A stretch of 54,989 nt of DNA from an uncultured Bacteroides sp. (GCA_944319875.1 CALUFR010000011.1:1-54989), one strand, 5' to 3'. Shown: positions 18,943 to 28,589, counted from the first letter of the stretch. Numbers and translations: made by a program. The notes: generated by a model from the letters alone, not told the origin.

Positions 18943-20745
18943 TTAATCAATCACCCTCACCGCTCCCTTGTCCGCCGAGCTTACTAAAGCCGCATACGCT
19001 TTCAGTGCCTTCGACACTTCCCGTTGGCGGGTGACAGGCGTCATCGGCCGTGCGGCCAGTTCGGCATCCGTCAGACGCACGTTGATGCTGCGGTTCGGGA
19101 TGTCTATCTCGATGATGTCCCCGTCCTGCACCTTACCAATGTTGCCTCCCGCGGCGGCTTCTGGCGAGATGTGTCCGATACTCAATCCCGATGTCCCTCC
19201 GCTGAAACGTCCGTCGGTGATGAGGGCGCATTCCTTGCCTAAGTGGCGTGACTTAATATACGAGGTAGGATAGAGCATCTCCTGCATGCCCGGCCCGCCT
19301 TTGGGACCTTCGTGCGTGATGACCACCACATCCCCGCTCTGCACCTTGCCGCCCAAGATGCCTTCGCAGGCCGCTTCTTGTGAGTCGAACACCCGTGCCG
19401 GCCCGCTGAAACGCCAGATGCTTTCATCCACACCGGCGGTTTTCACCACACAACCATCTTGGGCGATGTTCCCCTTCAGCACCGCCAAGCCTCCGTCCTT
19501 GCTATAGGCGTGCTCCAGGTCGCGGATGCAACCCGCGGCGCGGTCGGTATCATATTCTTTATAATAGGTATCTTGCGAACCCATCTTCAGGTTGAACTTC
19601 CCGCCAGGAGCACTGGCATATTTCTTCAAGGCTTTCTTGCATACATTTGGGCTGGTGATGTCATATTGGTCTATTTCTTCGGCCAAGGTCATGCCGTCTA
19701 CCCGCTTTGTGCTTGTGTCCACTAAGCCTCCTTTAGCCAGTTCGGCCATGATGGCCACGATACCTCCCGCCCGGTTGACGTCCTGCACGTGATACTTCTG
19801 CGTGTTGGGAGCCACCTTGCACAGGCAGGGCGTCCGGCGCGAGAGCATGTCGATGTCCTCCATGTGGAAGTCGGCTCCCGCCTCGTGAGCGATGGCCAAC
19901 AGATGGAGTACGGTATTGGTGGAGCCTCCCATGGCGATGTCCAGCGTCATGGCGTTGAGGAAAGCCTGACGGGTGGCAATGCTGCGGGGAAGCACACTTT
20001 CGTCTCCGTCTTCATAATATTTATAGGCGTTCTCCACAATCAGTTTGGCGGCGTCCTTGAAAAGTTTGATGCGATTTTCGTGCGTGGCGACGATGGTGCC
20101 ATTCCCTGGCAAAGCCAAGCCAATGGCTTCGCAAAGGCAATTCATCGAGTTCGCGGTGAACATGCCCGAGCAACATCCGCACGTAGGACAAGCGTGTTGT
20201 TCTATCTTGGCAACGTCTTCATCGCTCACCGACTCATCCGCCGATTGAATCATGGCGTCTATCAAATCCAGGTGACGGCCTTTCCACTCACCGGCTTCCA
20301 TCGGACCGCCCGACACGAACACCGCCGGAATGTTCAGGCGCATGGCAGCCATCAGCATGCCCGGCGTAATCTTGTCACAATTGCTGATGCACACCATGGC
20401 GTCGGCCTTGTGGGCGTTGACCATATACTCCACGCTATCAGCTATGATATCCCTTGAAGGCAACGAGTAGAGCATGCCGTCGTGCCCCATAGCGATGCCG
20501 TCATCGATGGCGATGGTGTTGAACTCAGCGGCAAAGCATCCTAATTTCTCGATTTCCTTCTTGACCAACTGGCCTGCCTCATGCAGGTGGACGTGCCCCG
20601 GCACAAATTGGGTGAACGAGTTGACGATGGCGATAACGGGCTTTCCCATCTGCTCGCGCTTCATCCCGTTGGCCACCCACAACGCACGTGCTCCGGCCAT
20701 GCGTCGGCCTTCTGTACTGAACGAACTACGTAACCGGTGTTTCAT
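18943..20745 (-). CDS. ilvD: Dihydroxy-acid dehydratase
   Basis: 600 codons from ATG 20745 ([18 protein letters not shown]); an ATG at 20766 is also in frame. It dehydrates dihydroxy acids to keto acids, the third step for isoleucine and valine. Fe-S ligands are visible in [12 protein letters not shown] and [18 protein letters not shown]. The C-terminal half includes [20 protein letters not shown]. It is the first structural gene of the operon and lies directly behind the attenuator described below. Confidence 0.96.
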   Translation of the reverse strand: MKHRLRSSFSTEGRRMAGARALWVANGMKREQMGKPVIAIVNSFTQFVPGHVHLHEAGQLVKKEIEKLGCFAAEFNTIAIDDGIAMGHDGMLYSLPSRDIIADSVEYMVNAHKADAMVCISNCDKITPGMLMAAMRLNIPAVFVSGGPMEAGEWKGRHLDLIDAMIQSADESVSDEDVAKIEQHACPTCGCCSGMFTANSMNCLCEAIGLALPGNGTIVATHENRIKLFKDAAKLIVENAYKYYEDGDESVLPRSIATRQAFLNAMTLDIAMGGSTNTVLHLLAIAHEAGADFHMEDIDMLSRRTPCLCKVAPNTQKYHVQDVNRAGGIVAIMAELAKGGLVDTSTKRVDGMTLAEEIDQYDITSPNVCKKALKKYASAPGGKFNLKMGSQDTYYKEYDTDRAAGCIRDLEHAYSKDGGLAVLKGNIAQDGCVVKTAGVDESIWRFSGPARVFDSQEAACEGILGGKVQSGDVVVITHEGPKGGPGMQEMLYPTSYIKSRHLGKECALITDGRFSGGTSGLSIGHISPEAAAGGNIGKVQDGDIIEIDIPNRSINVRLTDAELAARPMTPVTRQREVSKALKAYAALVSSADKGAVRVID

Positions 20746-20771
20746 CTTCTTTCTGTCTCCTTTCACAAACT

Positions 20772-20802
20772 AAAAAGCCTCTCCCACATAGTGAGAAAGG
20801 CT
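20772..20802 (-). terminator. Attenuator terminator of the ilv operon
   Basis: On the minus strand AGCCTTTCTCAC pairs with GTGGGAGAGGCT (12 bp, two G-U pairs, 3-nt loop), followed by TTTTTAG, 27 bp before the ilvD ATG at 20745. The 5' arm also pairs with the antiterminator at 20844-20853. Confidence 0.85.
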
Positions 20803-20843
20803 GAATTTGTATTTTCTGATTTTGAAACGCATACATGCACGAA

Positions 20844-20853
20844 CCTTTCTCAC
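20844..20853 (-). promoter_or_regulatory. Antiterminator strand of the ilv attenuator
   Basis: GTGAGAAAGG is the exact complement of CCTTTCTCAC in the terminator 5' arm (20791-20800). It overlaps the stop codon of the leader peptide, so ribosome position decides whether it is free to pair. Confidence 0.75.
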
Positions 20854-20924
20854 GCTCTTGACCTCAAGACCACGACGCGAATAATGTGCAGGACTGCCAG
20901 GTTAATGGATGTATGGTTCCTCAT
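20850..20924 (-). CDS. ilv operon leader peptide (transcription attenuation)
   Basis: 24 codons plus TGA. Peptide pieces MRNHTSINLAVLHII and RVVVLRSRA: ten of 24 residues are Ile, Leu or Val. It starts about 40 bp downstream of a consensus promoter and its stop overlaps the antiterminator strand. A small CTTG/CAAG hairpin lies inside the last codons (20857-20868). Scarce charged Ile, Leu or Val tRNA would stall the ribosome inside the peptide, freeing the antiterminator to form and letting transcription reach ilvD. Confidence 0.85.
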   Translation of the reverse strand: MRNHTSINLAVLHIIRVVVLRSRA

Positions 20925-20967
20925 GATTTCTTTTTGTTTTAATCCGTTGTTGTTACTTAACACGCTA

Positions 20968-20998
20968 CAAAGGTAAGCGGTTTTTTAGAATTACCAAA
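20968..20998 (-). promoter_or_regulatory. Promoter of the ilv operon
   Basis: TTTG (20995-20998), 19 bp, then TACCTTTG (20968-20975) on the minus strand: a textbook Bacteroidetes promoter ahead of the leader peptide. Confidence 0.8.
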
Positions 20999-21173
20999 CA
21001 GTTTGAAGAAAAAAATGATGTTTGCACTCTAAAATGCAACTTTCAGCGCATAAAACGCTACAGTTTATCACACCAAGTCACTAAACACATTCAACTAAAG
21101 ATTTGACGGAAGAACCGGAAATAATTCGTATCTTTGCCCACTCAAAGAAACTAACAAAGAATATATTATAAGA

Positions 21174-21728
21174 ATGGAAACTAACAAGTACATTACCGTA
21201 GCTTACAAGCTATACACCGTGGAAGACGGGGAACGCGATTTCACGGAAGAGGCTACCGTCGAACACCCTTTCCAGTTCATCTCGGGACTGGGACTGACGC
21301 TGGAAGCTTTTGAAAACCAACTGAAAGACCTGAATGCAGGTGACAAATTCGACTTTACCATCGCCAGCGCCGACGCTTACGGCGAATATGACGAGGACCA
21401 TATCATAGACCTGCCCAAGAACATCTTCCTCATCGACGGAAAATTCGACGACACGCGCATCAAGGAAGGCGCCGTGATTCCGCTCCTGACGGCTGAAGGT
21501 CAACACATCAACGGCAGCGTCGTGGAAGTAAAGGACGATGTGGTCGTGATGGACATGAACCATCCGCTGGCCGGATGTGACCTGAACTTTGTAGGCGAAG
21601 TGGTGACCAGCCGCCCCGCCACCAACGAAGAGCTGGCCGAGATGGCACGCATGATGAGCGGCGGTTGCGGTGGATGCGGCGGAGGATGCTGTGGCGACGG
21701 CGACTGCGGTGACGGCTGCTGCCACTAA
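21174..21728 (+). CDS. FKBP-type peptidyl-prolyl isomerase, SlyD-like
   Basis: 184 codons. Prolyl isomerase/chaperone. The FKBP core (EHPFQFISGLGLTLEAFEN; FTIASADAYGEYDEDHI) surrounds an insert-in-flap domain, and DMNHPLAGCDLNFVGEV closes the fold. The C-terminal tail is an extreme Gly/Cys/Asp run (GGCGGCGGGCCGDGDC and a final His), like the metal-binding tail of SlyD, so Ni or Zn binding is likely. TATCTTTG at 21129-21136 is its -7 box. Confidence 0.9.
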   Translation: METNKYITVAYKLYTVEDGERDFTEEATVEHPFQFISGLGLTLEAFENQLKDLNAGDKFDFTIASADAYGEYDEDHIIDLPKNIFLIDGKFDDTRIKEGAVIPLLTAEGQHINGSVVEVKDDVVVMDMNHPLAGCDLNFVGEVVTSRPATNEELAEMARMMSGGCGGCGGGCCGDGDCGDGCCH

Positions 21729-21731
21729 ATT

Positions 21732-21798
21732 AATGAAGAATGAAGAATGAAGAATTCTCAAGGATGTCGATGTCCAAGAAAATTCTTCATTCTTCATT
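21732..21798. repeat. Inverted GAAGAATGAAGAAT repeat between convergent genes
   Basis: Three tandem AATGAAG copies face two ATTCTTC copies across 24 bp, making a long AT-rich hairpin between convergent genes. It may serve as a bidirectional terminator. The same word occurs at 1030-1062. Confidence 0.6.
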
Positions 21799-21807
21799 TT
21801 TCACTCC

Positions 21808-23100
21808 TCAATTTCCTCCTATATGCGTCATCATGTCGAGCACCAGCTTGTCCGTCTCGTTCATTCCCTGCGACCCGATTTTGGTCAGGTTGTGAATGCT
21901 TTGGTCTACATCCTTGTCGATAATGCCTTCGACGGAAGTGACGCAACGATTCTCCATCGCCATGATAGCAGAGAGGACCGCGGTCGACACACCGGTCGTC
22001 ACCTTCAGCGCACAACTGGGCTTGGCGCCGTCGCAAATCATGCCAGTCAGATTGGCTATCATGTTCTGAATGGCATACGTAATCTGCTCGTAAGTACCTC
22101 CCATTAACCAGGTGATGCCGCAGCTGGAGCCGGTGGCGGCTACCACGCAGCCACACAAGGCCGACAGGCGCCCCAGGCTTTCCTTGATATAAATCACGGT
22201 CAGATGGCTCAGCATCAGCGCACGTATCAGTTCTTCTTCCGACTTGCCGTTCTCCTCGGCATACACCAGCACCGGAATCGTGGCCGAAATACCCTGGTTG
22301 CCGCTGCCCGAATTGCTCATCACGGGGATCATGGCTCCGGCCATGCGTGCGTCGCAGGCACCCGACGTATAAGAAAGAATGTGGGAAAAGACACTGTCTC
22401 CCATAATCTTATGTTCATAGTTGCCACGGAGCAACTTGCCGAGCCCATGGCCATAATCGCCCTTAAAGGACTGCTCGGCCGCCGCCTTGTTCACCCGGGC
22501 CGTATCAAGGATAAAACGGATCTCGTCCAACGGGGCCGTCATCGCAAAGTCATAGACCTTGTGGAACGTCAGCTCGGGAACGGCCTCTTCTTTCTCGTCG
22601 CTCCCCGCCGTCTGCTTGTCGAGCAGGACGTCACCATTGTGCGCCAGATAGACAAACGAAGTATGCCCGCCGGCTATGACGGCCGTCGCACGGTCTGCCC
22701 CGGCCTCGCAACACGCCTCTATATATAGCTTTTCCTTGATGTCCGGTTTCAGTGCGATGGAGATGCGTTTCTCCTCGATGAAGCGCTTGCCGGCTTCCAC
22801 CGCTTCGGGCGTGCAGTCCTTCAACACTTCCAACTGATACTCCGATTTCCCGATCAGGACACCCAAGGCGATGGCGATGGGCAGGCCGATCATGCCCGTG
22901 CCGGGAATGCCCACACCCATGGCGTTCTTCAGGATGTTGGTACTGAGCCACACGCTTACTTTCTCCGGCCTGACACCCAGCGTCTCTGCCGCCTTGGCCA
23001 CACACAGAGCCACGGCAATCGGCTCCGTACATCCGATGGCCGGAACCACTTCGCGCTTCACGAGGGCTATTATCTGTTTTCTTTCTGCTGCTGATATCAT
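21808..23100 (-). CDS. L-cysteine desulfidase / serine dehydratase-like protein (UPF0597)
   Basis: 430 codons from ATG 23100 (MISAAERKQIIALVKREVVP); the frame opens at 23154 but the promoter box at 23125-23132 excludes that start. The pattern AIGCTEPIAVALCVAKAAE near residue 22, MGVGIPGTGMIGLPIAIALG, SGSGNQGISATIPVLVYA and GMICDGAKPSCALKV match the UPF0597 family. It is related to Fe-S serine dehydratases and to archaeal/CyuA cysteine desulfidases; conserved cysteines fit a 4Fe-4S cluster. It probably degrades cysteine or serine to pyruvate; the substrate is not certain. Confidence 0.85.
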   Translation of the reverse strand: MISAAERKQIIALVKREVVPAIGCTEPIAVALCVAKAAETLGVRPEKVSVWLSTNILKNAMGVGIPGTGMIGLPIAIALGVLIGKSEYQLEVLKDCTPEAVEAGKRFIEEKRISIALKPDIKEKLYIEACCEAGADRATAVIAGGHTSFVYLAHNGDVLLDKQTAGSDEKEEAVPELTFHKVYDFAMTAPLDEIRFILDTARVNKAAAEQSFKGDYGHGLGKLLRGNYEHKIMGDSVFSHILSYTSGACDARMAGAMIPVMSNSGSGNQGISATIPVLVYAEENGKSEEELIRALMLSHLTVIYIKESLGRLSALCGCVVAATGSSCGITWLMGGTYEQITYAIQNMIANLTGMICDGAKPSCALKVTTGVSTAVLSAIMAMENRCVTSVEGIIDKDVDQSIHNLTKIGSQGMNETDKLVLDMMTHIGGN

Positions 23101-23124
23101 TTTGTTACAAAAATTACGTGCATG

Positions 23125-23155
23125 CAAAGGTATGAAAAACGTTTTATCCGACAAA
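23125..23155 (-). promoter_or_regulatory. Promoter of the UPF0597 gene
   Basis: TTTG (23152-23155), 19 bp, TACCTTTG (23125-23132) on the minus strand. Confidence 0.75.
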
Positions 23156-23247
23156 TAGCAGGCATAGAGAATTTAATGCAACGTAAATGCCTGTATTTCC
23201 AAAAAGAAATGTAACTTTGCCACCAATTCATTTTACGATATTACTTT

Positions 23248-24414
23248 ATGAAAGTCAAACAATTATTGCCTTGCTTCCTGCTGACCGCCGCCTTGTCCGC
23301 CTGCATACAGGACGAAGCCTTGAACGTAGAAGCAGCCATAGACGCGTGCACGGGGACGGACGTGCAATTCACCAACGCCATCAACAACAACCGGGGATTC
23401 AACATTTATGTCAACAAAGGCGCTGACTTGTCCCGCCAGACGCTGACATTCACCATCCCCGAAGGGGCCACCCTCGAGATTGCCGACCGCACAGAGGGCG
23501 ACAGCGATGTCACCGCGAACGAAGACGGCACCTATACGGCCGTACTCAACTTCGACAACGGCAACCACACGCGCCGGATGACGGTCATCTCGGAAGATGG
23601 GTCCAACCGCGTGGAATATCAGCTCAACGTCATCCTGATGGAGTTGCCCTCCCGTTACCACTTCGAACGTCTGCAGAACAGCAATGAGCCCTATCACATC
23701 CTGTTGGAAGAAGAACCGGTGACCTCCGACGGCCTGCTGCGCACCCTGCAATGGTGCAGCGCCAATCCGGGATACGAACTGACCGCAATGGCCAGCACGC
23801 CGCAAGACTACCCGACCGTGCAGGTTGACGAGGGCTACGAAGGCAGCAAATGCGTCAAGCTGGAAACCCGCAACACGGGCAGTCTCGGTGCCATGGCGGG
23901 CATGCACATTGCCGCCGGCAACCTGTTCACCGGCTCGTTCGACCTGAGCAGCGCGCTCGACAACGCCCCCGCCGCCACCCACTTCGGCGTGCAGTTCTAC
24001 AAGACACCCACCCGCCTGAAAGGCTATTATAAATTCAAGCGGGGTGAAGTCTACACCGAGAACGGCCAAACGGTAGACGGCAAGCAAGACTCCTTCGACA
24101 TCTACGCCGTCCTGTACGAAGCCGAAGACAACGCCTTCATGCTCGACGGAAGCAACTCCCTGGTTCACCCGAGCATCGTGCTGATGGCCCGCATCAACCA
24201 GGCAGACGCCGTGGAGACCGACACCTGGACCGCCTTCGACCTCCCCTTTGAAAGCCGGAACGGAAAGAACATCGACGCGCAACGGCTGGCGGACGGCAAG
24301 TACAAGCTGGCCCTCGTGTTCTCCTCGAGCATCGACGGTGCCTACTTCAGGGGAGCCGTGGGAAGCACGCTCTACCTCGACGAAGTGGAACTGATTTGTG
24401 AAGAAGACCAATAA
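23248..24414 (+). CDS. Surface lipoprotein with PCMD C-terminal domain
   Basis: 388 codons. Lipoprotein signal with lipobox LSAC, modified Cys near residue 19. Residues about 40-135 form a DUF5018-like beta domain (GFNIYVNKGADLSRQTLTF; RRMTVISEDGSNRVEYQLNV). Residues about 150-388 match the putative carbohydrate metabolism domain (TGSFDLSSALDNAPAATHFG; KGYYKFKRGEVY; SSIDGAYFRGAVGSTLYLDE). Proteins of this type are outer-membrane lipoproteins in Bacteroidetes, with ligands mostly unknown. It is followed after 23 bp by a beta-barrel protein gene; a second PCMD lipoprotein lies at 25632. TAACTTTG at 23212-23219 is the likely -7 box. Confidence 0.85.
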   Translation: MKVKQLLPCFLLTAALSACIQDEALNVEAAIDACTGTDVQFTNAINNNRGFNIYVNKGADLSRQTLTFTIPEGATLEIADRTEGDSDVTANEDGTYTAVLNFDNGNHTRRMTVISEDGSNRVEYQLNVILMELPSRYHFERLQNSNEPYHILLEEEPVTSDGLLRTLQWCSANPGYELTAMASTPQDYPTVQVDEGYEGSKCVKLETRNTGSLGAMAGMHIAAGNLFTGSFDLSSALDNAPAATHFGVQFYKTPTRLKGYYKFKRGEVYTENGQTVDGKQDSFDIYAVLYEAEDNAFMLDGSNSLVHPSIVLMARINQADAVETDTWTAFDLPFESRNGKNIDAQRLADGKYKLALVFSSSIDGAYFRGAVGSTLYLDEVELICEEDQ

Positions 24415-24437
24415 ACAACCTGAAACGTACAAGCATT

Positions 24438-25238
24438 ATGAACAACAGACTGACCCGACGCATAGCAACCCTGTCCTTCCTCCTCCTGCTGGCCGGCACA
24501 AAGCTCGCCGCGCAGGAAGACAGAAACCAAGGCATCATCCAATCCTATCTGCATGGATGGGAATACGCACTGAAAGCCGGATTCAGCATCGGAGGCACCT
24601 CGCCCCTGCCCCTCCCGGCGGAAATCAGAAGCATCAACAGCTACCGCCCCGGAGGCGTAGCCATCTCCATCGAAGGCAACACGACGAAGTGGCTCGACAA
24701 GAAGAAGAAATGGGGCATCACCTTCGGTGTGCGGTTGGAAAGCAAAAAGATGAAAACCGACGCCGGCACAAAGAACTACCGGATGGAGATTATCAACGCC
24801 GACAACGGACGACCTCTGGCCGGCCTCTGGACAGGAAACGTCAAGACCAAGGTGAACAACTCCTACCTGACCTTTCCCGTCCTGGCCAACTACAAAATAA
24901 GCAGCCGCTGGAAGCTGACCGCAGGCCCTTACTTCTCCTACATGATGGACGGCAACTTCAGCGGACACGTCTATGAAGGCCACCTCCGCACGCCCGACGC
25001 TACGGGACAGCGCGTAGACTTCAGCGGTGAAAGCATCGCCACCTACGACTTCTCCAACGACCTGCGCAAGTTCCAGTGGGGCGTACAGCTGGGCGGTGAA
25101 TGGCGGGCCTTCAAGCACCTGAACGTCTATGCCGACCTGACATGGGGACTGAACGACATCTTCCAAAAAGACTTTCAGACCATCACCTTTGCCATGTATC
25201 CCATCTACCTGAACGCCGGCTTCGGCTATTCCTTCTGA
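24438..25238 (+). CDS. Outer-membrane beta-barrel protein
   Basis: 266 codons. Signal peptide (FLLLLAGTKLAAQ). The rest alternates short hydrophobic and charged strands (SIGGTSPLPLPAEIRSINSY; KKWGITFGVRLESKKM; WKLTAGPYFSYMMDG; FQWGVQLGGEWRAF) and ends with an aromatic residue (NAGFGYSF), the usual C-terminal signature for insertion by the BAM complex. It resembles PorT/outer-membrane beta-barrel family proteins. It forms a two-gene unit with the PCMD lipoprotein, suggesting a surface complex. Confidence 0.85.
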   Translation: MNNRLTRRIATLSFLLLLAGTKLAAQEDRNQGIIQSYLHGWEYALKAGFSIGGTSPLPLPAEIRSINSYRPGGVAISIEGNTTKWLDKKKKWGITFGVRLESKKMKTDAGTKNYRMEIINADNGRPLAGLWTGNVKTKVNNSYLTFPVLANYKISSRWKLTAGPYFSYMMDGNFSGHVYEGHLRTPDATGQRVDFSGESIATYDFSNDLRKFQWGVQLGGEWRAFKHLNVYADLTWGLNDIFQKDFQTITFAMYPIYLNAGFGYSF

Positions 25239-25271
25239 TCCAAACCGTCCCGGCATATATCCACTTAATCC

Positions 25272-25312
25272 GAAAGCCTGTTTACTGTCCGACAAACAGT
25301 AAACAGGCTTTC
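25272..25312 (+). terminator. Strong terminator after the lipoprotein/barrel unit
   Basis: A perfect 17-bp stem (GAAAGCCTGTTTACTGT and its complement) with a 7-nt loop, followed by CAGCTTTTATTC. Confidence 0.8.
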
Positions 25313-25331
25313 AGCTTTTATTCAGATATGG

Positions 25332-25511
25332 CCTGAACAAGTTTCAGATACTGCCTGAAGAGTTTTCAGGCGCCGTCTGAAAGGTTTTCAGGTTACTACC
25401 TGAAAAGTATTCAGGATACTACCTGAAAGGTATTCAGGATAGCGCCTGAAAAGCTTTCAGAAAGGCTTCTGAAAAGTATTCAGGCGGTATCTGAAAAACA
25501 CCTGAAAACTT
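25332..25511. repeat. Array C: nine palindromic units, mostly 22-23 bp
   Basis: Core CCTGAAAAGTATTCAGG. CCTGAA (or TCTGAA) starts at 25332, 25354, 25376, 25399, 25422, 25445, 25468, 25490 and 25501. The first eight are spaced 22 or 23 bp; the last is truncated. Each full unit has CTGAA/TTCAG arms. It fills most of the gap between convergent genes. Confidence 0.85.
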
Positions 25512-25574
25512 GTAGGAAACCTTGAGCGCCTGCTTCACCCTTTTCTCATGACACACGAAGAATAGAGAAAGCAT

Positions 25575-25608
25575 AAAAAAGCTGCCTCCGGTGAGGGAGA
25601 CAGCTTTT
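25575..25608 (-). terminator. Terminator of the second PCMD lipoprotein gene
   Basis: GCTGCCTCC and GGAGACAGC pair (9 bp, one wobble) with A-rich and T-rich flanks; on the minus strand it ends TTTTTTATG. Confidence 0.75.
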
Positions 25609-25631
25609 CAAGTTCGCTATATTCGGGGTGG

Positions 25632-27140
25632 CTATTCACCGATTACTTCCAGATTGTCAACAATCAAGGTACTGTTGGCTGCACCATTAAAGTTTGCCCC
25701 ATCTTTACTTGCGGAGCAGACGATAGCCAACTTATATGTTTTCTCTGCATCATAAGTGACACCTTCCTTCCACGTAAAGCTCAAATCAAACTCTGTCCAA
25801 TCGCTCTTGGCAGTACCGTCTTCCAGTCTGGCTCTTGCCACGATACGTTCGTCGTCGCTATCAATATTGGTTCCATCCAAGGTCTCGTCCGCAGAAGTTA
25901 TGGTATAGAGAACTGCCTGAATGCTACATTCATCCACTTCTTCCGTCTCAGTCGCCACACCGTCAGTGGTTCTGATAAAAGGAGTGCCGGGAGCGTACTT
26001 GTACACACCTTTAAATCTTACAGGTTTCTTGTCATAAGCAACACCGAAATGAGTCATCTTAAGCGCACCGCCGGGCTGCAAGGCAGCTAACATATTATAT
26101 TCGAAAGAACCCGTAAATACAGAACCGGCAGTAATGTAGGCCTTAATGACAGCTGCCAACGAATTACGGGCGTCACGTGTAATCAGTTTAGCCGCTCTGC
26201 CTTCATATCCATCTTCTTCTATCACAACCGGATAGCCAACAGGGGCAGACGTGCCATTTATTAATTGAGCACCTTCATTCGGCGTAGCCAAAACGTCAAG
26301 AGGCAGGGGAGAAACATAGGGTTCAATTTCATCACTCGGCGTTACCGTATCCCACTCCTCGAACGTAAATGCCAGCAAGGTTTGCGCACCTGCTACCGAA
26401 GCTTTGTAGACTTTCGTCGTTCCATAATCCTCGGATACAACGGTATAAGTAACCACCCGACCATTGGAGAAGTCCTGAGCCACGCCCGAAGCGGGAGTCA
26501 CTGTAGCGCCTTCGGATATTTCAATCGTAGGAGCAAGCTTCGTGAGGTCCGCACCTTCGAGCACTTTAAAAGTTATCGTATTGTCGGCATTGATAACCGG
26601 CTGCTCGGAAACGCTCTCGTTGTCAAAGGAGAAGGCAGTGATATCGGCTCCCGTACCTTCCGTGCCGCTCAGCTTGGTACCATTGAAAGTCACGGCGACA
26701 TTCTGCGACAACTCGCCAAGCGTAGCCTGGATAGTCAGGTTCAAAGACAGCGCACCGTCGGACACTGAGCCTTGGGCATCCACCGCAGCATCCAGTCCGG
26801 CAGTTGCTACCGTCACCGTAGTAGTTCCCGTAAAGGTATAGGCACCGGCGTTTTCAGACAACGGACAATTCATCAGGTCCACGTCACCCACCGGAATGCT
26901 CATAAAGGAGAAATCTTTGATATGCAGATTGATGGCCGTGGCACCGGCTTTCTCCACCGTAATCTGCTGATAGGAGGTACCCAAGTCTTTACCATCGACT
27001 TTCACATTCAACTCGCCCTTGTAGCCGCCGGCGATTTCCGTGTCAATCACTTGCGTGTAGTCCGGATCGTCCTCACCGCAAGACGCAAGCAACCCCATTG
27101 AGCAAATCAATGCAAAGAGATAAAACAAATTCTTTTTCAT
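25632..27140 (-). CDS. Lipoprotein: calycin-like barrel plus PCMD domain
   Basis: 502 codons from ATG 27140 (MKKNLFYLFALICSMGLLAS), lipobox LASC with Cys near 21. Three parts: a calycin-like beta-barrel with a repeated YKGELNVKVDGK / ATAINLHIKDFSF pattern (about 35-155), a DUF5018-like segment (ITAFSFDNESVSEQPVI; VTYTVVSEDYGTTKVYKASV), and a C-terminal PCMD domain (TGSFEYNMLAALQPGGALKM; FKGVYKYAPGTPF; ASKDGANFNGAANSTLIVDN). Compared with the lipoprotein at 23248 it has an extra N-terminal barrel. The two face each other across the palindrome array and are likely paralogues. Confidence 0.85.
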   Translation of the reverse strand: MKKNLFYLFALICSMGLLASCGEDDPDYTQVIDTEIAGGYKGELNVKVDGKDLGTSYQQITVEKAGATAINLHIKDFSFMSIPVGDVDLMNCPLSENAGAYTFTGTTTVTVATAGLDAAVDAQGSVSDGALSLNLTIQATLGELSQNVAVTFNGTKLSGTEGTGADITAFSFDNESVSEQPVINADNTITFKVLEGADLTKLAPTIEISEGATVTPASGVAQDFSNGRVVTYTVVSEDYGTTKVYKASVAGAQTLLAFTFEEWDTVTPSDEIEPYVSPLPLDVLATPNEGAQLINGTSAPVGYPVVIEEDGYEGRAAKLITRDARNSLAAVIKAYITAGSVFTGSFEYNMLAALQPGGALKMTHFGVAYDKKPVRFKGVYKYAPGTPFIRTTDGVATETEEVDECSIQAVLYTITSADETLDGTNIDSDDERIVARARLEDGTAKSDWTEFDLSFTWKEGVTYDAEKTYKLAIVCSASKDGANFNGAANSTLIVDNLEVIGE

Positions 27141-27216
27141 CATAAAAAAACACGTTTAATTAATAATAAGTTTCTACTCGTTAGCGGGAAAAATATCCCA
27201 TCTTTTAATTCGACCG

Positions 27217-27247
27217 CAAAGATAAGTGCCTTATACGAGTTCTGCAA
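27217..27247 (-). promoter_or_regulatory. Promoter of the 25632-27140 lipoprotein gene
   Basis: TTG (27245-27247), 20 bp, TATCTTTG (27217-27224) on the minus strand. The rest of 27248-27460 holds no feature I can support; no clear promoter box for aroC was found. Confidence 0.65.
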
Positions 27248-27460
27248 GTCCAGTTGCCATAAATTAATGTTCCATTTTTAATATTCTCGCGCATTCATAA
27301 GCCCTATCCGCAAGCGGTCCGCGAAGAGCGGCGAAAGAAATCGGTCGCAAAATTTGCGGCATCGGAAACTATTCCTTATTTTTATACTGTGAAACAGGCC
27401 ATCCAAGGCCATACAAAGCACGCAGACTTTTTTTATACAACCCTTTAAAGCATCTGAACT

Positions 27461-28537
27461 ATGTTCAACTCATTCGGAAACATCCTGCGTCTGACCAGCT
27501 TCGGCGAGTCGCACGGCAAAGGTATCGGGGGAGTCATAGACGGCTTTCCCGCAGGCATCTTCATCGACCCGGACTTTGTGCAGAAAGAACTGGACCGCCG
27601 ACGTCCGGGGCAGTCGGACCTCACCACTCCGCGCAAGGAGGCGGACCGGGTGGAATTCCTCTCGGGCATCTTCGAGGGCAAGTCGACAGGCTGCCCCATC
27701 GGCTTCATCGTGTGGAACGAGAACCAGCAATCCGGTGATTATGACAATCTGAAGAACGTGTACCGCCCTTCGCACGCCGACTATACCTACAAGACGAAGT
27801 ATGGCATCCGCGACCACCGCGGCGGCGGACGTTCGTCGGCCCGCGAAACCATCTCGCGCGTGGTGGCGGGCGCACTGGCCAAGCTGGCTCTGCGCCAACT
27901 GGGCATCCGCATCACGGCCTACACGTCGCAGGTGGGGCCCATCCGGTTGGAGGAGAACTACACGGCCTATGACCTGGATCTGACGGAAACGAACCCCGTC
28001 CGCTGTCCCGATCCGGAGAAAGCAAAAGAGATGGAAAAACTCATCACCGAGGTGAAAGCCGAGGGCGACACGATAGGCGGCGTCATCACCTGCGTCATCA
28101 CGGGTTGCCCCGTCGGACTGGGGCAGCCGGTATTCGGCAAGCTGCAGGCGGCACTGGCTTCGGGCATGCTGAGCATCAATGCGGCCAAGGCTTTCGAGTA
28201 TGGCGACGGATTCAAGGGACTGAAGATGAAGGGATCGGAGCAGAACGACGTGTTCTACAACAACGCCGGACGCATCACCACCCACACCAATCACTCGGGC
28301 GGCATCCAGGGAGGCATCAGCAACGGACAGGACATCTACTTCCGCGTGGCCTTCAAGCCGGTGGCCACTGTACTGATGGAGCAACACACGGTGAACCTGG
28401 ACGGTGTGGACACCACGCTGAAAGCCCGCGGACGCCACGACCCATGCGTGCTGCCGCGCGCCGTGCCCATCGTGGAGGCCATGGCGGCACTGACCATCCT
28501 GGACTTCTACCTGATAGACCGGACGACACAGCTGTAG
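27461..28537 (+). CDS. aroC: Chorismate synthase
   Basis: 358 codons, full length. Last step of the shikimate pathway: EPSP to chorismate, with reduced FMN. Signature motifs [18 protein letters not shown] (His in GESH), [19 protein letters not shown] and the C-terminal [19 protein letters not shown] are all intact. It is 52 bp upstream of an M20 peptidase gene on the same strand and may be transcribed with it. Confidence 0.97.
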   Translation: MFNSFGNILRLTSFGESHGKGIGGVIDGFPAGIFIDPDFVQKELDRRRPGQSDLTTPRKEADRVEFLSGIFEGKSTGCPIGFIVWNENQQSGDYDNLKNVYRPSHADYTYKTKYGIRDHRGGGRSSARETISRVVAGALAKLALRQLGIRITAYTSQVGPIRLEENYTAYDLDLTETNPVRCPDPEKAKEMEKLITEVKAEGDTIGGVITCVITGCPVGLGQPVFGKLQAALASGMLSINAAKAFEYGDGFKGLKMKGSEQNDVFYNNAGRITTHTNHSGGIQGGISNGQDIYFRVAFKPVATVLMEQHTVNLDGVDTTLKARGRHDPCVLPRAVPIVEAMAALTILDFYLIDRTTQL

Positions 28538-28589
28538 CAAATCCCGTCCACACCTATATATATTATAATGTGTAATACTTATCCCGCTT

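Noticed and set aside
20766..20967. T-box or riboswitch upstream of ilvD
   Set aside because: No T-box or known aptamer core was seen; a leader peptide with Ile/Leu/Val codons explains the terminator and antiterminator better.
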